Positions 5,577 to 6,689 of a DNA stretch of 6,689 nt are shown here, piece by piece. The number at the start of each line of letters is the position of its first letter. Position 1 is the stretch's first letter. The translations under genes and the position numbers were made by a program. The notes beneath the pieces were generated by a model. The model was not told the DNA's origin, ran no database searches, and worked only from the letters and a program-made list of their open reading frames with translations. Where the stretch lies: NCBI GenBank assembly GCA_021811205.1, contig JAJZPK010000144.1, positions 1-6,689 on the forward strand, written 5' to 3'. Source of the stretch: Pseudomonadota bacterium. Lineage in GTDB: Bacteria > Pseudomonadota > Gammaproteobacteria > Burkholderiales > JABEVD01.

Positions 5577-6689
5577 ATTCCCTGACCTCCTTCAGGTCGA
5601 CCCTATTCAGCACCACGCCGAGAACGGGTGCATTGATTTCGCGCAACCGCTTGATGCCGGAGAGCGCCAGTTTGCTCGATGTATCGTCGGCCTTGACAAC
5701 ATAGATGACGGCGTCGGCATGCTTGGAAAGCACGAGCGCATCGCTCACTGCAGCCACGGGAGGCGAATCGATCACGATCATGTCGTAAATTTCCTTGAGC
5801 CTTCCGACGAGTTCGCCGAAGCGTCTGGACGAAAGCAGCTCGAGCGGATTGGTCATCAATTTTCCGGATGGCATCAGGAAAACATTCGGATCGCTTGTTC
5901 TGTGGATGCATGCCGAAATCTGTGCGCTGCCAGCCAAATATTCGAGCAGTCCCGGCGCATTGGGATCGTCGCTCAGCGTTTTCCCCAGGGAAGGACGTCT
6001 GAGATCCGAATCGATCAACAGCACTTTCTTCATCTGTCCGAGCGCAAAGGCAAGGTTCATTGAAAGAGTGGATTTGCCCTCCTGGGGAATGCTGGAAGTC
6101 ACCATCAGCACCTTGTGCGGCGCATCGAGCGAGGAAAGCAGCACGCCGGTCCGGATGGAGCGCATCTCTTCCGAAAATTCGGAATTCGGATCCTCGATGA
6201 AGTTCCTGGCAGGCTCTCCTTTGTCGATGATGCCCACCATACCGAGCAGGTTGCTCCCAAGTTTTTTCTCCACGTCCTCGCCCCTCTTTACCGTGTTGTC
6301 CAGGTATTCGAGCAAAAAGGCAAGCAGGGTCCCGAGGAAAATTCCGGACAGAACGGCCAAGGCGACAATCAGCTTCTTCTTCGGCTTGACAGGGAAATCG
6401 GCAGGGATCGCCGAATCGATGATCCTGGCCACAGTCGACTGCAGGTCGGCCCCGATATTCGTTTCCTTGGCGCGATTCATGAAGAGGTCGTAGAGTTGCC
6501 TGTTGCTATCGACATCCCTTTGCAACACATTGAGCTGGAATTCCTTCTTGCTCATGTTCTGGATATCCGATCTCATCCGCCCTTGGGCCTGCTCTGCAGC
6601 AATCTCATTGGCTTTCGCCATCTCGTATTCCTTATGGATGGCCCCAACTACGGCATTCACCTGCGTCACGAGGTTTAATTTGCCCGATT
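5545..6689 (-). CDS. wzc: Wzc/GumC-type polysaccharide co-polymerase with BY-kinase domain, 5' end outside window
   Basis: An inner-membrane chain-length/export regulator fused to a bacterial tyrosine kinase. The frame is open to the right edge; the GTG at 6669 is internal, not the start. About 380 C-terminal residues are visible of a family usually about 720-750 long. In order (numbering from the codon at 6687): the end of the periplasmic coiled coil, the GNVR-type block LNVLQRDVDSNRQLYDLFMN (52-71), the second membrane helix (about 105-127), and the kinase domain. The kinase has Walker A SSIPQEGKST (198-207), Walker A' LLIDSDLRR (223-231) and Walker B MIVIDSPP (303-310), all BY-kinase signatures. 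NFIEDPNSEFSEEMRSIR just before the domain resembles the ExxRxxR oligomerisation motif. The C-terminal tail EYGYGYRYAPA carries four alternating tyrosines, a short version of the autophosphorylation cluster. It is the first visible gene of the operon, and the phosphatase start overlaps its end. Confidence 0.93.
   Translation of the reverse strand, partial: SGKLNLVTQVNAVVGAIHKEYEMAKANEIAAEQAQGRMRSDIQNMSKKEFQLNVLQRDVDSNRQLYDLFMNRAKETNIGADLQSTVARIIDSAIPADFPVKPKKKLIVALAVLSGIFLGTLLAFLLEYLDNTVKRGEDVEKKLGSNLLGMVGIIDKGEPARNFIEDPNSEFSEEMRSIRTGVLLSSLDAPHKVLMVTSSIPQEGKSTLSMNLAFALGQMKKVLLIDSDLRRPSLGKTLSDDPNAPGLLEYLAGSAQISACIHRTSDPNVFLMPSGKLMTNPLELLSSRRFGELVGRLKEIYDMIVIDSPPVAAVSDALVLSKHADAVIYVVKADDTSSKLALSGIKRLREINAPVLGVVLNRVDLKEVREYGYGYRYAPA
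5586..5592 (-). promoter_or_regulatory. Strong Shine-Dalgarno that sets the phosphatase start
   Basis: AAGGAGG (read on the minus strand) lies 9 bases before the ATG at 5576. It is embedded in the kinase gene, where it encodes part of its LKEV stretch. It is the best ribosome binding site in the window and favours the longest phosphatase form over the downstream ATGs at 5558 and 5540. Confidence 0.75.

Noticed and set aside
6667..6669. GTG as the start of the kinase gene
   Set aside because: The same frame stays open to the window edge and still reads as the coiled-coil region of the family. The first membrane helix and Wzz domain are missing, so the real start is outside.
1..6689. CRISPR array, insertion sequence, tRNA, defence or prophage genes
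   Set aside because: I saw no regularly spaced repeats, transposase motifs, terminal inverted repeats or tRNA-like cloverleaf, and no room for them because the window is almost entirely filled by the seven genes.

Overview
The window looks like the junction between a housekeeping segment and an exopolysaccharide/capsule locus in a Gram-negative bacterium, most likely a betaproteobacterium. That guess rests on the gene pairing (gloB followed directly by an mltD-type lytic transglycosylase), on the kinase being the fused Wzc/GumC form, and on a moderate-to-high GC composition judged by eye. The genus cannot be named from the sequence alone. Coding density is very high: nearly every base lies in a gene, and the only gap between genes is 35 bp.

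Layout. Positions 1-444 (+) hold the 3' two-thirds or so of glyoxalase II (gloB), cut by the window edge. It overlaps by 4 bp (ATGA) the start of a secreted MltD-like murein transglycosylase with one clear LysM domain (441-1484, +). Everything after that is on the minus strand. In transcription order, reading from the right edge: a Wzc/GumC-type co-polymerase/tyrosine kinase (5' end outside the window, ends at 5545); a PHP-family phosphatase of the CpsB/CapC/YwqE type (5576-4815); a small unrecognised protein with one membrane segment and TPR-like helices (4855-4217); an O-antigen ligase/Wzy-like polytopic membrane protein (4254-2833); and UDP-glucose 6-dehydrogenase (2797-1466). The first four genes overlap one another by 32, 41 and 38 bp, and ugd follows after 35 bp. 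This is strong evidence for one operon. Its last gene converges on mltD with a 19-bp coding overlap and no terminator that I can see.

How the genes fit together. Ugd would supply UDP-glucuronate, the O-antigen ligase/polymerase-like protein would polymerise or transfer the polysaccharide, and the kinase/co-polymerase with its PHP phosphatase would control chain length and export through cycles of tyrosine phosphorylation. Glycosyltransferases, the outer-membrane exporter and the flippase are not in the window and presumably lie beyond the right edge. Kinase, PHP phosphatase and UDP-glucose dehydrogenase in one operon resembles Bacillus subtilis ywqCDEF, where the dehydrogenase is a kinase substrate. 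That resemblance is the most interesting idea here, together with the unrecognised TPR-like membrane protein. I found no sign of CRISPR, mobile elements, tRNA/rRNA genes or a defence system, and nothing that amounts to a clearly new biological system.
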